Assembly (NCBI RefSeq): GCF_020171725.1 | Contig: NZ_JAIVAJ010000001.1 | Span: 434,001-498,000 of the forward strand | Source of the DNA: Halobacillus litoralis | GTDB taxonomy: Bacteria > Bacillota > Bacilli > Bacillales > Halobacillaceae | Reading direction: 5' to 3' | DNA: 64,000 nucleotides | In this document: piece by piece, positions 1-10,017 of the stretch | Layout of the letters: every line of letters begins with the position of its first letter | How positions within the stretch are numbered: position 1 is the stretch's first letter | Translations under genes and position numbers: made by a program | The notes under the pieces: model-generated | Seen by the model: only the letters and a program-made list of their open reading frames with translations | Told to the model about the DNA's origin: nothing | The model's database searches: none

Positions 1-697
1 TTTCTGCCACAGCTTCATGTAAAGGGAACCCTTTGCTGAGGTAAGCCGTAATGGCAGCAGAATAGGTGCATCCCGTACCGTGTGTATTCGTAGTATCGAT
101 CCGCTCGGCTTCGAACGTTCGTAAGTGATGCCCATCATACAACACATCTACTGCCTTCCCCTCCGCATGGCCACCTTTGATGAGTGCAGCGTGAAGACCA
201 AATTGCTTCACCATTTGAACAGCCGCTTCCTTCATGTCGTCTTCAGAATGGATGGTCACCGAAAGAAGGGTTTCCGCCTCTGGAAGATTTGGAGTGATCA
301 GCGTTCCAAGAGGCATCAACTGCTCCTTGAAAGCTTGAACGGTTTTCTCTTCGATTAAGCTGTCCCCACTCTGAGCTACCATTACAGGATCAATCACGTA
401 AGGAGCATTCATCCTTTGCACCGCTTCTGCCACAACCTCAACCATGTGGGGGGTAGCAATCATTCCACTTTTCACCGCATGGATGGGCATGTCTGATTGA
501 ACAGATGAGAGCTGCTCCTTTAGGAAATCAGAAGGGGGATGGTAAACAGATTGAACTCCAGTCGTGTTCTGAGCAACTAGAGAAGTGATGGCGGTCATCC
601 CATAGACACCTGATTCCTGGAATGTTTTTAAGTCAGCCTGTATGCCGGCTCCCCCACTCGGGTCCGTACCGGCAATCGCAAGTGCACAATGGATCAT
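1..697 (-). CDS. thiD: Hydroxymethylpyrimidine (phosphate) kinase ThiD, 3' end cut off by the window
   Basis: This kinase phosphorylates HMP and HMP-phosphate to give HMP-PP for thiamine synthesis in the cytoplasm. The visible 232 codons open with MIHCALAIAGTDPSGGAGIQ, the ribokinase-fold substrate and glycine-rich motif of the ThiD/PdxK family, and include the C-terminal anion-hole signature NTHGTGCTYSAAI. About 30 residues at the C-terminus lie outside the window. The ATG (697-695) overlaps the tenA stop as ATGA, so the two are translationally coupled. The operon with tenA and thiW behind a TPP riboswitch supports the thiamine rather than the pyridoxal role. Family and context are clear; kinetics (one or two phosphorylations) cannot be read from sequence. 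Confidence 0.93.
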   Translation of the reverse strand, partial: MIHCALAIAGTDPSGGAGIQADLKTFQESGVYGMTAITSLVAQNTTGVQSVYHPPSDFLKEQLSSVQSDMPIHAVKSGMIATPHMVEVVAEAVQRMNAPYVIDPVMVAQSGDSLIEEKTVQAFKEQLMPLGTLITPNLPEAETLLSVTIHSEDDMKEAAVQMVKQFGLHAALIKGGHAEGKAVDVLYDGHHLRTFEAERIDTTNTHGTGCTYSAAITAYLSKGFPLHEAVAE

Positions 698-1383
698 CGT
701 ATAACACCGACCTTTCCAATTGGCCAGTCTTCACAAGTATGCGCCATCTCCCAGAACGACCATTCCAACAAACAACTCTTCCTGAAGGCATCACGCATTT
801 TTTGAAGCTCTGAGTCTGTAGCACACTCCGCTATCTCGTCCAACCGTTTTTTCAAATAGCCTGTAATATCGTCCATTTCATCTCCGGAATAGAAAATGAT
901 CCAGCGATAGAACGGGTGCCTCTCCTCAAGGTGATATCTTTCCAGCAAGTTTCTGGCTATTTCTAAGTACGTCCATGGACAAGGTAGTAAAGCGGCAATC
1001 GTCTCACCTAAGCTTCCTTGATAACCGTGAGCGTACATATGTTTAATGTAATGATCGGCAGTAGGAGGCAGCGGATACCCTTGAAGTTCAGAGTATGGAA
1101 TTCCGATATATTCACATAAATTTTGATGAGGATGGATTTCTCCATCCAGTATAAACTTGATTTGCTCATTGAAGAAATGGATATCTTGACGGTTATCCGT
1201 TTTATTTATGGCTAGCCCGTACACGTGCATGAAGGCATTCAAATACTCGAAGTCCGCTTTAATGTAGTGGGCCACGGCCTTGGGGTTTAGTTCCCCTTCC
1301 CCAATCCCTTCTACAAATGGATGCTGGAATATGGCATGAAAAACATCATGGTTTTCTTTTCTCAATTGTTTAGTAAATGACAT
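694..1383 (-). CDS. tenA: Thiaminase II / aminopyrimidine aminohydrolase TenA
   Basis: TenA hydrolyses aminomethyl-HMP from degraded thiamine to HMP, which ThiD then phosphorylates: the salvage branch of thiamine synthesis. The 229-aa product has the usual family length (about 230). The catalytic cysteine is Cys135 in ALLPCPWTY, the substrate-binding Asp44 is in KADFEYLNAF, and the catalytic glutamate is near Glu207 in LLEWSFWEMA; all three match the B. subtilis enzyme pattern. It lies between thiW (13-bp gap) and thiD (4-bp overlap) and shares their riboswitch. An ATG preceded by a GGAGG-type site fixes the start. Confidence 0.95.
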   Translation of the reverse strand: MSFTKQLRKENHDVFHAIFQHPFVEGIGEGELNPKAVAHYIKADFEYLNAFMHVYGLAINKTDNRQDIHFFNEQIKFILDGEIHPHQNLCEYIGIPYSELQGYPLPPTADHYIKHMYAHGYQGSLGETIAALLPCPWTYLEIARNLLERYHLEERHPFYRWIIFYSGDEMDDITGYLKKRLDEIAECATDSELQKMRDAFRKSCLLEWSFWEMAHTCEDWPIGKVGVIR

Positions 1384-1396
1384 CTCAGTTTCCTCC

Positions 1397-1894
1397 TTAA
1401 GATCGCGCGGAAGCTATGTTTCCCACGTGTGATGGTAACTTTGATACAACAATAAGGCCGATGAACGCTCCTGATACACTGCTTACGAAAAAAGGGGAAA
1501 GAAATGCGAAAGCACCCGCCGAACTCCCCATCAGCACTTGCGCATAAGGGACGGCGACCAAAGCGCCGATGACTCCCGTTCCGATCACTTCTCCAACGGC
1601 TGCAAAAGTCGTTTTGTTCGTCCATTGATAGAGGACACCCGCTAACAACGCACCAATCATCCCTCCTGGAAACGCTAGAAGAGTCCCGAGACCGAGCATA
1701 ACGCGCATTATCCCGATTACACACGCAATGCCTATCGCTGGTATAGGCCCTACGATGACAGCAGCCATTACATTTACAGCGTGTTGCACAGGATATGCTT
1801 TGGCAATGCCTGCAGGAAACCAGAGGAACTGTGAACCTAAAGTTCCAATCGCCACAAAAACAGCCATGACGACCAGTAATCTTGTACGATTCAT
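1397..1894 (-). CDS. thiW: Energy-coupling-factor S component ThiW (thiamine precursor uptake)
   Basis: The 165-aa, highly hydrophobic protein has five or six predicted membrane segments and resembles ThiW, the S component of an ECF transporter proposed to import a thiamine precursor such as hydroxyethylthiazole. The family hallmark here is the N-terminal stretch FVAIGTLGSQFLWFPAG followed by YPVQHAVNV. The ATG at 1894 was chosen because a strong GGGAGGGG site lies just upstream; an upstream in-frame extension would begin inside the riboswitch and is rejected. It is the first gene of the TPP-controlled operon. The ECF energising module (A, A', T subunits) must be encoded elsewhere. Confidence 0.88.
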   Translation of the reverse strand: MNRTRLLVVMAVFVAIGTLGSQFLWFPAGIAKAYPVQHAVNVMAAVIVGPIPAIGIACVIGIMRVMLGLGTLLAFPGGMIGALLAGVLYQWTNKTTFAAVGEVIGTGVIGALVAVPYAQVLMGSSAGAFAFLSPFFVSSVSGAFIGLIVVSKLPSHVGNIASARS

Positions 1895-1921
1895 GAACTC
1901 CCCTCCCTTCTTAGGGAAAAA

Positions 1922-1956
1922 CAAAAAAAGCCAGGTCCGGGGTACGGACCTGACTT
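1922..1956 (-). terminator. Intrinsic terminator of the TPP riboswitch expression platform
   Basis: Read on the minus strand, a CAGGTCCG/CGGACCTG stem closed by a short loop is followed by GC and seven Ts. It lies between the TPP aptamer and thiW, so it is the ligand-controlled terminator rather than an end-of-operon signal. A small TAGACG/CGTCTA hairpin (1974-1990) sits between aptamer and terminator and may take part in the switch. Confidence 0.85.
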
Positions 1957-1989
1957 CGAATAGGCATAAGTAAATAGACGACTTGCGTC

Positions 1990-2085
1990 TAACCACTTCC
2001 CTCCGCTGGTATTAACCAGATCAGGTTCATAAGAGTCAGAAGGTTCATTCCCCTTCTTCTCAGCCTATTCAGGCTCCCCTAGTAG
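1990..2085 (-). promoter_or_regulatory. TPP riboswitch (THI box)
   Basis: On the minus strand the leader carries the conserved THI-box elements in order: CTAGGGGAGCC, CTGAGA, GAACCTGATCTGGTTAATAC and CAGCGGAGGGAAGTGG. These form the two parallel sensor arms for the pyrimidine and pyrophosphate of TPP. The aptamer is followed by a terminator at 1922-1956 and then thiW, so TPP binding is expected to switch the thiW-tenA-thiD operon off at the level of transcription. Confidence 0.96.
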
Positions 2086-2114
2086 TTTTTGTTAACTATT
2101 CAATTACACTTCAC

Positions 2115-2143
2115 ATCATAACAGAAGGGATACCCTTTGTCAC
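2115..2143 (-). promoter_or_regulatory. SigA-type promoter of the thi operon
   Basis: On the minus strand GTGACA (2143-2138) and TATGAT (2120-2115) are separated by 17 bp and lie just upstream of the TPP aptamer. The match to TTGACA/TATAAT is 5/6 in both boxes. Confidence 0.7.
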
Positions 2144-2165
2144 CCAATGCAAGAAGCGGCATCTA

Positions 2166-2621
2166 TCATGAATGGCGTTTCACCGCTTCCTCACTTACTC
2201 GATCAAGAAATTCGTTTACAACTTTCATCTGGTTTTTGTCACTACCTAATTTGAGCATAGCACGTCCAACGAAATTAATTCCCCTATTCTCACCTTCATA
2301 CAGGAACCTAGTTCGCCCACCTTCTTGGAAAAAGCTATAAGACAGCTTGATTTCAAACGCGTTCCCTAATTCAAACTTCCACTGCTTCCGTTTGTAAGCA
2401 GATTCATTTACATAGCCCTCCTCTATCACCGTGTAAGTCTCCACTCTCTTACCCTCTCTGTATCTCTGAAGATACTTCGCACCGTTCTTTCCGTTTTCCC
2501 CCTCGATCAACCTATGCTCTTCTACTTTTGGCATGATTGTTTGCAGGTTATCACTTTTGAATAGATCCCAGACTCTTTCAATACTTGCATCAATCATCCG
2601 CTCCTCTTTCCATGTAATCAT
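2166..2621 (-). CDS. SRPBCC-fold (START/polyketide cyclase-like) protein
   Basis: The 151-aa product shows the helix-grip fold pattern of SRPBCC proteins: an N-terminal strand with ASIERVWDLF, a charged beta-sheet core and a long C-terminal helix ending in NEFLDRVSEEAVKR. Such proteins bind small hydrophobic ligands; no ligand can be named from the sequence. Its ATG overlaps the stop of the MerR regulator by 4 bp, so the two are co-translated and the SRPBCC protein is probably the regulator's target or ligand partner. There is no signal peptide or membrane segment. Confidence 0.75.
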   Translation of the reverse strand: MITWKEERMIDASIERVWDLFKSDNLQTIMPKVEEHRLIEGENGKNGAKYLQRYREGKRVETYTVIEEGYVNESAYKRKQWKFELGNAFEIKLSYSFFQEGGRTRFLYEGENRGINFVGRAMLKLGSDKNQMKVVNEFLDRVSEEAVKRHS

Positions 2622-2962
2622 GATTCATCCTCCTTTCCTGATTCTAAAAAAACGTCCAACTCCTGAATTCGCGCCTGTAATTCTTCAATTTGCCTCTTCA
2701 TCCTTTGACGCTTTTGCAGCAATAGTTCTTCCAAATTGGCGAATGACTCATCACCCATGACCGATTTCATTTCCTGAATGGTGAAGTCAAAGCTGCGTAA
2801 CTTCTCCAGAAGCAAGGCCAAGAAGTAACTTCCATCATCATAATAACGGTAATGATTATTCGGGTCGGTGTATGCAGGTTCAAGGAGACCTACTTGTGCG
2901 TAATAACGGAGTGTTTCTTTACTAAATCCCGTTAATGCGGCAAATTCACTGACTTTGTACAA
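2618..2962 (-). CDS. MerR-family transcriptional regulator
   Basis: The 114-aa protein begins with a winged helix-turn-helix, VSEFAALTGFSKETLRYYAQ, followed by the family motif GLLEP and a YRYY wing, then a second helical pair and a dimerising coiled coil at about residues 75-110. No cysteine cluster for metal sensing is visible, so it is more likely a drug or small-molecule type. It is the promoter-proximal gene of a two-gene operon with an SRPBCC protein. A MerR-type promoter with a 20-bp spacer and a dyad lies directly upstream, which suggests autoregulation. Confidence 0.88.
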   Translation of the reverse strand: MYKVSEFAALTGFSKETLRYYAQVGLLEPAYTDPNNHYRYYDDGSYFLALLLEKLRSFDFTIQEMKSVMGDESFANLEELLLQKRQRMKRQIEELQARIQELDVFLESGKEDES

Positions 2963-2979
2963 GTTATCCCCCCATTCTT

Positions 2980-3011
2980 ATCCTAAACCATGGGGTGCAC
3001 CACATAGTCAA
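2980..3011 (-). promoter_or_regulatory. MerR-type promoter with operator dyad between -35 and -10
   Basis: On the minus strand TTGACT (3011-3006) and TAGGAT (2985-2980) are separated by 20 bp, longer than the 17-bp optimum but typical for MerR-controlled promoters. The spacer contains a 14-bp imperfect palindrome at 2991-3004 (TGGGGTG/CACCACA) centred on the perfect palindrome GGTGCACC. This is the geometry expected for an autoregulated MerR promoter. Confidence 0.65.
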
Positions 3012-3037
3012 GTTCACCATATAACTTTACACAACGA

Positions 3038-3068
3038 TGTATCGATTAACAATGCCATTAACGATACA
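3038..3068. promoter_or_regulatory. Inverted repeat with TGTATCG half-sites, possible operator
   Basis: Two TGTATCG arms (3038-3044 and, inverted, 3062-3068) flank an AT-rich centre between the divergently transcribed MerR operon and the lipoprotein gene. The spacing between arm starts is about three helical turns, which suits a dimeric DNA-binding protein. No regulator is identified. Confidence 0.35.
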
Positions 3069-3170
3069 ACATGAGCCTTTCATTTATGTAACAATTTGTT
3101 AACAAGAGCCTCATTTCCTGGTTCGTTTGTTAGACTAAAAGTGCAGTCGAACAAAAGGGAGTGGAATCAA

Positions 3171-3548
3171 TTGTTGCATAGATTACTTATACCAATAACA
3201 GCTGTCATTATACTAACGGGATGCCTCCCTCAATCAAGCTCAGTAGAAGTACTAAGCGCTGCAGAGTCTGATTATGAACTATTTCTATACACAAAAGAAG
3301 GGCAGAAAGAACAAGCCGATCACTATTTAAACGCCCTGTTGGATTGGAAAACGAATCAAAGTCATACACAAAACATCGAATTTACTCAAACCATAACAAA
3401 AGAAGACCAAATCGAAGTCTCTGGTGATCGTTTACCTGCGCTCATCGTTAAAAAACAAGGTGAGATTGTGATGAATATCCAAGGAGAAAACACAAGCCAG
3501 CGGATTTTAGATGAACTTGAAAAGACCTTCGCCTTTAAAGAAATATAA
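3171..3548 (+). CDS. Small putative lipoprotein
   Basis: The predicted 125-aa product starts with a short signal peptide ending in the lipobox ILTGC, so it should be lipidated and anchored on the outer face of the membrane. The mature part is soluble, charged and has no recognised domain. The TTG at 3171 is chosen because AAAGGGAGTGG lies 6-10 bp upstream and because translation from it places the hydrophobic segment right at the N-terminus; longer in-frame readings begin before the ribosome site. The gene is monocistronic with its own terminator. Function is unknown. Confidence 0.7.
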   Translation: MLHRLLIPITAVIILTGCLPQSSSVEVLSAAESDYELFLYTKEGQKEQADHYLNALLDWKTNQSHTQNIEFTQTITKEDQIEVSGDRLPALIVKKQGEIVMNIQGENTSQRILDELEKTFAFKEI

Positions 3549-3556
3549 ACGCTGAT

Positions 3557-3590
3557 AAAAGAGGATTGCTTAGCTGCAATCCTCTTTTCT
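3557..3590. terminator. Bidirectional terminator
   Basis: AAAAGAGGATTGC and its complement flank a TTAGCT loop, with T-runs on both strands. It ends the lipoprotein gene on the plus strand and sits directly after the stop of the 34-aa ORF on the minus strand. Confidence 0.85.
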
Positions 3591-3592
3591 TG

Positions 3593-3697
3593 TTATTCTG
3601 TACCTTTGTTCGTTGCTTTGCCTTCCTGCTCGCCTTTTTCGTGGCGCATCGCATTCAGGTCCTTTTTGCTTTTGTGTTTCTTGTTCTTGTCTTTCAT
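3593..3697 (-). CDS. Small lysine-rich hypothetical protein (34 aa)
   Basis: An ATG at 3697 preceded by the strong site GGAGGAGGG opens a 34-codon frame that ends at 3593, abutting a terminator. The product is very basic in its first half (MKDKNKKHKSKK) and charged throughout, resembling the many short, disordered Bacillaceae proteins of unknown role. The ribosome-binding site and adjoining terminator support a real gene. No family can be named. Confidence 0.55.
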   Translation of the reverse strand: MKDKNKKHKSKKDLNAMRHEKGEQEGKATNKGTE

Positions 3698-3763
3698 CAA
3701 GTATCCCTCCTCCTTCTTAGTCTTTCTCAACCATGGTATTTCATGAGTCCAATCATCTTCCTA

Positions 3764-3797
3764 CAAAAAAAAAGAACCACCCCGAAGGATGGTTCTT
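3764..3797 (-). terminator. Terminator of the pdh operon
   Basis: On the minus strand AAGAACCATCC, a TTCG-type loop and GGGTGGTTCTT are followed by a run of Ts, 11 bp after the pdhD stop. Confidence 0.9.
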
Positions 3798-3807
3798 AGA
3801 ACATGCA

Positions 3808-5214
3808 TTATTTAATGTGGATTGGCTGACCAATCGCAACCTCAGCCGCTTCCATTGTAATCTCACCTAATGTTGGGTGAGCGTGGATAGTAAGGGCAAG
3901 ATCTTCAGCTGTCATACCAGCTTCGATGGCAAGACCAAGTTCAGCGATCATATCACTAGCGTTAGGACCAGCAATTTGAGCACCGATAACAAGGTCGTCA
4001 TCTTTACGAGTAATCAGCTTCAAGAAGCCGTCACTGTCGTTAAGAGAAAGCGCGCGTCCATTCGCTGCGAATGGGAACTTAGATGCTTTGACGTCGTAGC
4101 CAGCATCTTTTGCTTCCTGCTCAGAGTATCCGACAGAAGCAAGTTCTGGATCAGAGAATACAACCGCAGGAATTCCAAGATAATCGATCTCAGATTTTTC
4201 ACCTGCAATAGCTTCTGCTGCAATCTTACCTTCATAAGAAGCTTTGTGTGCAAGTGGTGGTCCTTCAACGATATCACCGATAGCATAGATGTTTTCGATG
4301 CTTGTGCGGCATTGTTTATCAATGTTGATTACGCCACGATCCGTCATATCAAGTCCAAGTTCTTCAAGACCGATCTCATCCGTGTTCGGACGACGACCAA
4401 CCGTTACAAGAACGTAATCCGCGTCGATGGATTTCTCTTCACCTTTCACTTCATACTTAACCGTTACACCGTCTTCGCGCTCTTCAACACCTTGAGCCAT
4501 TGCTTCTGTTTCGATCGAAACGCCTTTTTTCTTAAGACGCTTTTTCACGACAGAAGACATTTGCTTTTCAAATCCACCAAGGATATCTTTTGTACCCTCA
4601 AGGATTGTAACTTCTGTATCGAAGTTCGCATATGCCGTACCAAGCTCTGTACCGATATAACCGCCACCGATTACAACAAGCTTCTTCGGCACTTCTTGAA
4701 GAGAAAGTGCGCCTGTTGAATCAAGTACGCGATCAGAATACTTGAAGCTTGGAAGCTCGATTGGACGAGAACCAGTCGCGATGATGCAGTTGTTGAACGT
4801 GTATGTTTGAGAGTTCTTATCATCCATTACACGAACAGTGTTCTTGTCTACGAAGTAAACTTCACCTTTAACGATGTCTACTTTGTTTCCTTTAAGAAGA
4901 CCTTCAACACCGCCAGTTAGTTTGTTTACAACGCTTCCTTTCCACTCTTGCACTTTGGAGAAGTCTACTGTTGTGTTTTCAGACTGGATTCCCATGTCTT
5001 CTGCGCCTTTTGCATGCTCATAACGGTGACCCGCTTGAATCAATGCTTTGGAAGGTACACAACCAACGTTCAGGCAGACTCCACCTAAGTTACCTTTGTC
5101 TACGATTGTTACGTTTTGACCCGTTTGAGCAGCGCGGATGGCAGCTACATAGCCACCAGGACCCGCACCGACTACTAACGTATCAAGTTCAATTGGGAAA
5201 TCTCCTACTACCAT
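3808..5214 (-). CDS. pdhD: Dihydrolipoamide dehydrogenase (E3) of the pyruvate dehydrogenase complex
   Basis: E3 reoxidises the dihydrolipoyl arms of E2 and passes electrons through FAD and a redox disulfide to NAD+. The 468-aa protein has the FAD-binding [12 protein letters not shown] (about 14-25), the redox pair Cys47/Cys52 in [14 protein letters not shown], an NAD-binding [13 protein letters not shown] near the middle, and the C-terminal catalytic His-Glu dyad in HAHPTLGE. Length and motifs match family norms. It is the last gene of pdhABCD, 3 bp after pdhC, and probably also serves 2-oxoglutarate or branched-chain complexes. Confidence 0.97.
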   Translation of the reverse strand: MVVGDFPIELDTLVVGAGPGGYVAAIRAAQTGQNVTIVDKGNLGGVCLNVGCVPSKALIQAGHRYEHAKGAEDMGIQSENTTVDFSKVQEWKGSVVNKLTGGVEGLLKGNKVDIVKGEVYFVDKNTVRVMDDKNSQTYTFNNCIIATGSRPIELPSFKYSDRVLDSTGALSLQEVPKKLVVIGGGYIGTELGTAYANFDTEVTILEGTKDILGGFEKQMSSVVKKRLKKKGVSIETEAMAQGVEEREDGVTVKYEVKGEEKSIDADYVLVTVGRRPNTDEIGLEELGLDMTDRGVINIDKQCRTSIENIYAIGDIVEGPPLAHKASYEGKIAAEAIAGEKSEIDYLGIPAVVFSDPELASVGYSEQEAKDAGYDVKASKFPFAANGRALSLNDSDGFLKLITRKDDDLVIGAQIAGPNASDMIAELGLAIEAGMTAEDLALTIHAHPTLGEITMEAAEVAIGQPIHIK

Positions 5215-5217
5215 ACT

Positions 5218-6504
5218 TTACGCCTCCATCATAATAAGTTGTGGATCGTTCAGTAAACGCTTGATGTGGTTCATTGCATGTTGAGCTGTCGCGCCATCGA
5301 TTACACGGTGGTCGAAGCTTAGGGAAATCGCAAGTACTGGAGCGACTACGATTTCTCCGTCGCGGACAACTGGTTTCTCAGCAATACGACCAATACCAAG
5401 GATTGCTACCTCAGGGTGGTTGATAACTGGAGTGAACCATTGTCCACCTGCAGAACCGATGTTTGTAATTGTCGTGGAAGCACCTTTCATTTCTTCACCA
5501 GAAAGTTTACCATCACGAGCTTTCACAGCTAGTTCATTGATTTCGCTTGAGATAGAGAATACAGACTTACGATCTGCTTCTTTCACAACAGGTACAAGTA
5601 GTCCTTTATCTGTATCAGCAGCGATACCAATATTATAATAGTGTTTCTGAATAATTTCATCCGTGCTGTCGTCTACAGAAGTGTTCAGGATTGGGAACTT
5701 CTTGATAGCAGAGACAAGAGCTTTCACAACGTATGGAAGATACGTCAGTTTGATGTCTTGTTCAGCTGCAACAGCTTTGAACTTCTTACGGTGTGAAACA
5801 AGTTCTGTTACATCCACTTCATCCATCAATGTTACGTGAGGAGCTGTATGCTTGGAATTAACCATCGCTTTAGCGATTGCTTTACGGATACCGCTCATCT
5901 TCTCACGAGTTTCAGGATACTCTTCACCTGTAGCTGGTACAGACTGAGGCTTAGAAGCTTGTTCTTGTGCTTCTTCTTCAGCTGGAGCTTCAGCAGCTTG
6001 TGGCTGTCCACCGTTCATGAAGCTTTCTACGTCGTCTTTCAGGATACGACCATTCTTGCCAGAACCTTGGACTTGACGGATGTCAACATCGTTGTCACGT
6101 GCAAACTTACGTACAGAAGGCATTGCAATGACACGCTTGTCTTCATCAACGTCAGCACTATCTGCTTGTGCTGCAGGCTGTTCTTCTTTTTTAGGCGCCT
6201 CTTCCTGCTTCTCTTCTTTAGGCTCTTCTTTTTCTTCAGAAGCTCCAGAATCAGCAGAGTCTTCAGAACCATCATCGATTGTGATGATTACTGTTCCAAC
6301 AGTTGTTGTTTCGCCTTCGTCTACGTGGATTTCTTTAACCGTACCATCTACTTGAGAAGGAATTTCAACAACGGCTTTATCGTTTTGTACTTCGCAAAGT
6401 ACGTCATCTTCTTTTACTTCATCGCCTGCTTTGACGAACCACTTGGCAATTTCACCTTCGTGGATACCTTCACCGATATCAGGCAGTTTAAATTCAAATG
6501 CCAT
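5218..6504 (-). CDS. pdhC: Dihydrolipoyllysine acetyltransferase (E2) of the pyruvate dehydrogenase complex
   Basis: E2 forms the core of the complex and moves the acetyl group to CoA. The 428-aa protein has one lipoyl domain (about 1-78, lipoyl Lys43 in [12 protein letters not shown]), an acidic Glu/Ala/Pro-rich linker, a peripheral-subunit-binding domain (about 128-168, [11 protein letters not shown]), a second flexible linker, and the catalytic domain with the active-site histidine at about residue 399 in [11 protein letters not shown] single lipoyl domain is normal for Gram-positive PDH. It lies between pdhB (28-bp gap) and pdhD (3-bp gap). The unusually Glu-rich linker fits a salt-adapted proteome, but this is weak evidence. 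Confidence 0.97.
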   Translation of the reverse strand: MAFEFKLPDIGEGIHEGEIAKWFVKAGDEVKEDDVLCEVQNDKAVVEIPSQVDGTVKEIHVDEGETTTVGTVIITIDDGSEDSADSGASEEKEEPKEEKQEEAPKKEEQPAAQADSADVDEDKRVIAMPSVRKFARDNDVDIRQVQGSGKNGRILKDDVESFMNGGQPQAAEAPAEEEAQEQASKPQSVPATGEEYPETREKMSGIRKAIAKAMVNSKHTAPHVTLMDEVDVTELVSHRKKFKAVAAEQDIKLTYLPYVVKALVSAIKKFPILNTSVDDSTDEIIQKHYYNIGIAADTDKGLLVPVVKEADRKSVFSISSEINELAVKARDGKLSGEEMKGASTTITNIGSAGGQWFTPVINHPEVAILGIGRIAEKPVVRDGEIVVAPVLAISLSFDHRVIDGATAQHAMNHIKRLLNDPQLIMMEA

Positions 6505-6532
6505 GGTTATGACCTCCTATATTTAGAGATGA

Positions 6533-7510
6533 TTAAAAGTTCATTACTGCGTTTACTTTTTCAACGATTGAGTTGTGGTTTGGCAACCATACTTCTTCCG
6601 CCTGAGTGAACGCGTAAACTGTATCTGGAGCGGCTACACGTAGAACTGGAGCTTCTAGGTGTAGAATCGCCTGTTCTTGAATTTCAGCTGCAACAGCAGA
6701 AGCGATACCTGCAGATTTCTGAGCTTCCTGTACAACAACGGCACGATTCGTCTTCTTAACAGACTCTAAGATCGTTTCATAGTCTACAGGGCTCACTGTG
6801 CGAAGGTCGATGACTTCAGCACTGATGCCGTCTTTTTCAAGCTCTTCTGCTGCTTTAAGGCTGGAGTGAACCATAGCGCCGTAAGCAACAAGCGTAACGT
6901 CCGTACCTTCACGTTTGATAGCTGCTTTATCAAGCTCTACTGTGTACTCTTCTTCCGGTACTTCTTCACGGAATGAACGGTAAAGCTTCATGTGCTCAAG
7001 GAAGATTACTGGGTCGTTATTGCGGATTGAAGAGATCAACAGTCCTTTTGCATCATACGGGTTGGATGGAATGACTACACGTAGTCCCGGTTGTTGAGCC
7101 ATAAGGCCTTCAAGAGAGTCTGCGTGAAGTTCAGGTGTGTGTACACCGCCACCGAAAGGAGAACGAACTGTAATCGGCATTGGACGTGTACCACCAGAAC
7201 GGTAGCGGTAACGAGCCATTTGACCGCTGATTGCGTCCATTACTTCGTAAACGAACCCGAAGAACTGGATTTCTGGTACTGGACGGAAACCAGTCAGTGC
7301 AAGACCGATTGACATACCGCCAATTCCGGATTCAGCTAGTGGTGTATCGAATACACGATCTTCGCCGAATTCTTTTTGAAGGCCTTCAGTCGCACGGAAA
7401 ACACCGCCGTTTTGACCAACGTCTTCACCGTAAATTAGCACGTTTTCATCATTTTTTAGCTCAGTGCGCATTGCGTCTGTGATGGCTTGAATCATTGTCA
7501 TTTGTGCCAT
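6533..7510 (-). CDS. pdhB: Pyruvate dehydrogenase E1 component, beta subunit
   Basis: Together with E1 alpha it binds thiamine diphosphate and decarboxylates pyruvate. The 325-aa protein shows the transketolase-like pyrimidine-binding domain ([20 protein letters not shown] near 25-44, then [21 protein letters not shown]) and the C-terminal transketolase domain with [12 protein letters not shown]. The glutamate of the GEDVG segment region is the usual TPP N1' partner. It starts 3 bp after the pdhA stop, which supports equimolar E1 synthesis. Confidence 0.97.
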   Translation of the reverse strand: MAQMTMIQAITDAMRTELKNDENVLIYGEDVGQNGGVFRATEGLQKEFGEDRVFDTPLAESGIGGMSIGLALTGFRPVPEIQFFGFVYEVMDAISGQMARYRYRSGGTRPMPITVRSPFGGGVHTPELHADSLEGLMAQQPGLRVVIPSNPYDAKGLLISSIRNNDPVIFLEHMKLYRSFREEVPEEEYTVELDKAAIKREGTDVTLVAYGAMVHSSLKAAEELEKDGISAEVIDLRTVSPVDYETILESVKKTNRAVVVQEAQKSAGIASAVAAEIQEQAILHLEAPVLRVAAPDTVYAFTQAEEVWLPNHNSIVEKVNAVMNF

Positions 7511-7513
7511 GAT

Positions 7514-9045
<1,532 letters not shown>

Positions 9046-9076
9046 AGAAAAAAACCGTCTCGTGCGAGACGGTTTT
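9046..9076 (-). terminator. Terminator of ykyA
   Basis: On the minus strand AAACCGTCTCG and CGAGACGGTTT form a stem followed by TTTTTCTTTG, overlapping the last codons' downstream flank by only a few bases. Confidence 0.88.
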
Positions 9077-9080
9077 CGTA

Positions 9081-9812
9081 TCATTCGGAAGAATTGCTTT
9101 CTTCGGTTTGATCACTATTTTCTTCTTGACCGTTGTTCTCTTCGTTATTGGAAGGCTCTTCAAATTCCACTTCCAAATCTGATGCTTCATAAAACTCTTT
9201 CTTCAATTGGTTGTACTCTTCTGTGTATTGATTGAATTGATCATTGGATTCAATTACCTTTGTGTAAGCCTGATTGATCTCGTCAATCTGAGCTTGAAGG
9301 TCTTCCTGCGTCAATTCTTCGTTCTGCATCATTTCATATAATTCAGCATCGAGGGTCAAAGCTTGGTCATAATTACTGTATAACTGCTGATAAGCATCAT
9401 AACGCTGCTGCATCTTGTCATACAGTTCATCTGCCTTCTCTTTTACCTCAGAACCTTCTTCCAAGTCACTCAACAAGGGTTCGATTTTATCAAACTCTTC
9501 TTTCGCAGCTTCGATACTTTCTTTTTCAAGTTCTAATTTTTCACGTCGATCCTCTACAATACCAGCTGCTTCCTGAGATAACTGTTTGATTTGATCGAAT
9601 TCATTCATGCTCAGTTCGATGATCTGGTTGTAAAGCTCCTGCTCTTGACTCTCAAGCTCGACTAATGGCTCCTGTTGTTCGCGGAACGCATCTTCTAATG
9701 TCACCGCTTTTTCTAGATGTTCATACATTTCTTCTTGAGCAGACGGCCCTGTGCAAGCAGACAAAAGAAAAGCCGCTGCAGCAAGCAACGCCATAAGCAA
9801 ACGTAAACGCAC
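9081..9812 (-). CDS. ykyA: YkyA-family putative cell-wall-binding lipoprotein
   Basis: The 243-aa product has a lipoprotein signal with lipobox LLSAC (Cys20) and then an almost entirely helical, glutamate- and glutamine-rich body predicted as coiled coil, ending in a disordered Asn/Glu/Ser-rich tail. This matches YkyA of Bacillus, a lipoprotein of unknown role annotated as cell-wall binding. Its place next to the pdh operon and def is the same as in B. subtilis, which strengthens the assignment. It has its own terminator and is oriented with pdh. Confidence 0.85.
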   Translation of the reverse strand: MRLRLLMALLAAAAFLLSACTGPSAQEEMYEHLEKAVTLEDAFREQQEPLVELESQEQELYNQIIELSMNEFDQIKQLSQEAAGIVEDRREKLELEKESIEAAKEEFDKIEPLLSDLEEGSEVKEKADELYDKMQQRYDAYQQLYSNYDQALTLDAELYEMMQNEELTQEDLQAQIDEINQAYTKVIESNDQFNQYTEEYNQLKKEFYEASDLEVEFEEPSNNEENNGQEENSDQTEESNSSE

Positions 9813-10017
9813 GAATAGTTCCCCCTTGTACTACAACTTCATCATTGTAATCTTATGATATCTACCATAGTATAATAAATGAAAATAAAATGAAAGTGGC
9901 ATTTATCGTATTTTTCCAATTCCATTTTTATTTCATGTAAGGCTTAAATACGCTTTTTTAGAGCTTCATTCTAAATGTATGGTACAGTGACTAAAGATAG
10001 AAAGGATGTTTGGTTTT

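Noticed and set aside
1895..1996. 34-codon N-terminal extension of thiW
   Set aside because: It starts inside the TPP aptamer and reads through the regulatory terminator; the ATG at 1894 has its own strong ribosome site.
3877..4719. 280-codon plus-strand open frame opposite pdhD
   Set aside because: It lies wholly antisense to a clear E3 gene, is rich in Cys, Phe and Arg, and has no ribosome site; it arises from the codon pattern of the real gene.
5836..6609. 257-codon plus-strand open frame opposite pdhC
   Set aside because: Antisense shadow of the lipoyl and linker region; Phe/Arg/Ser-rich low-complexity translation without an initiation signal.
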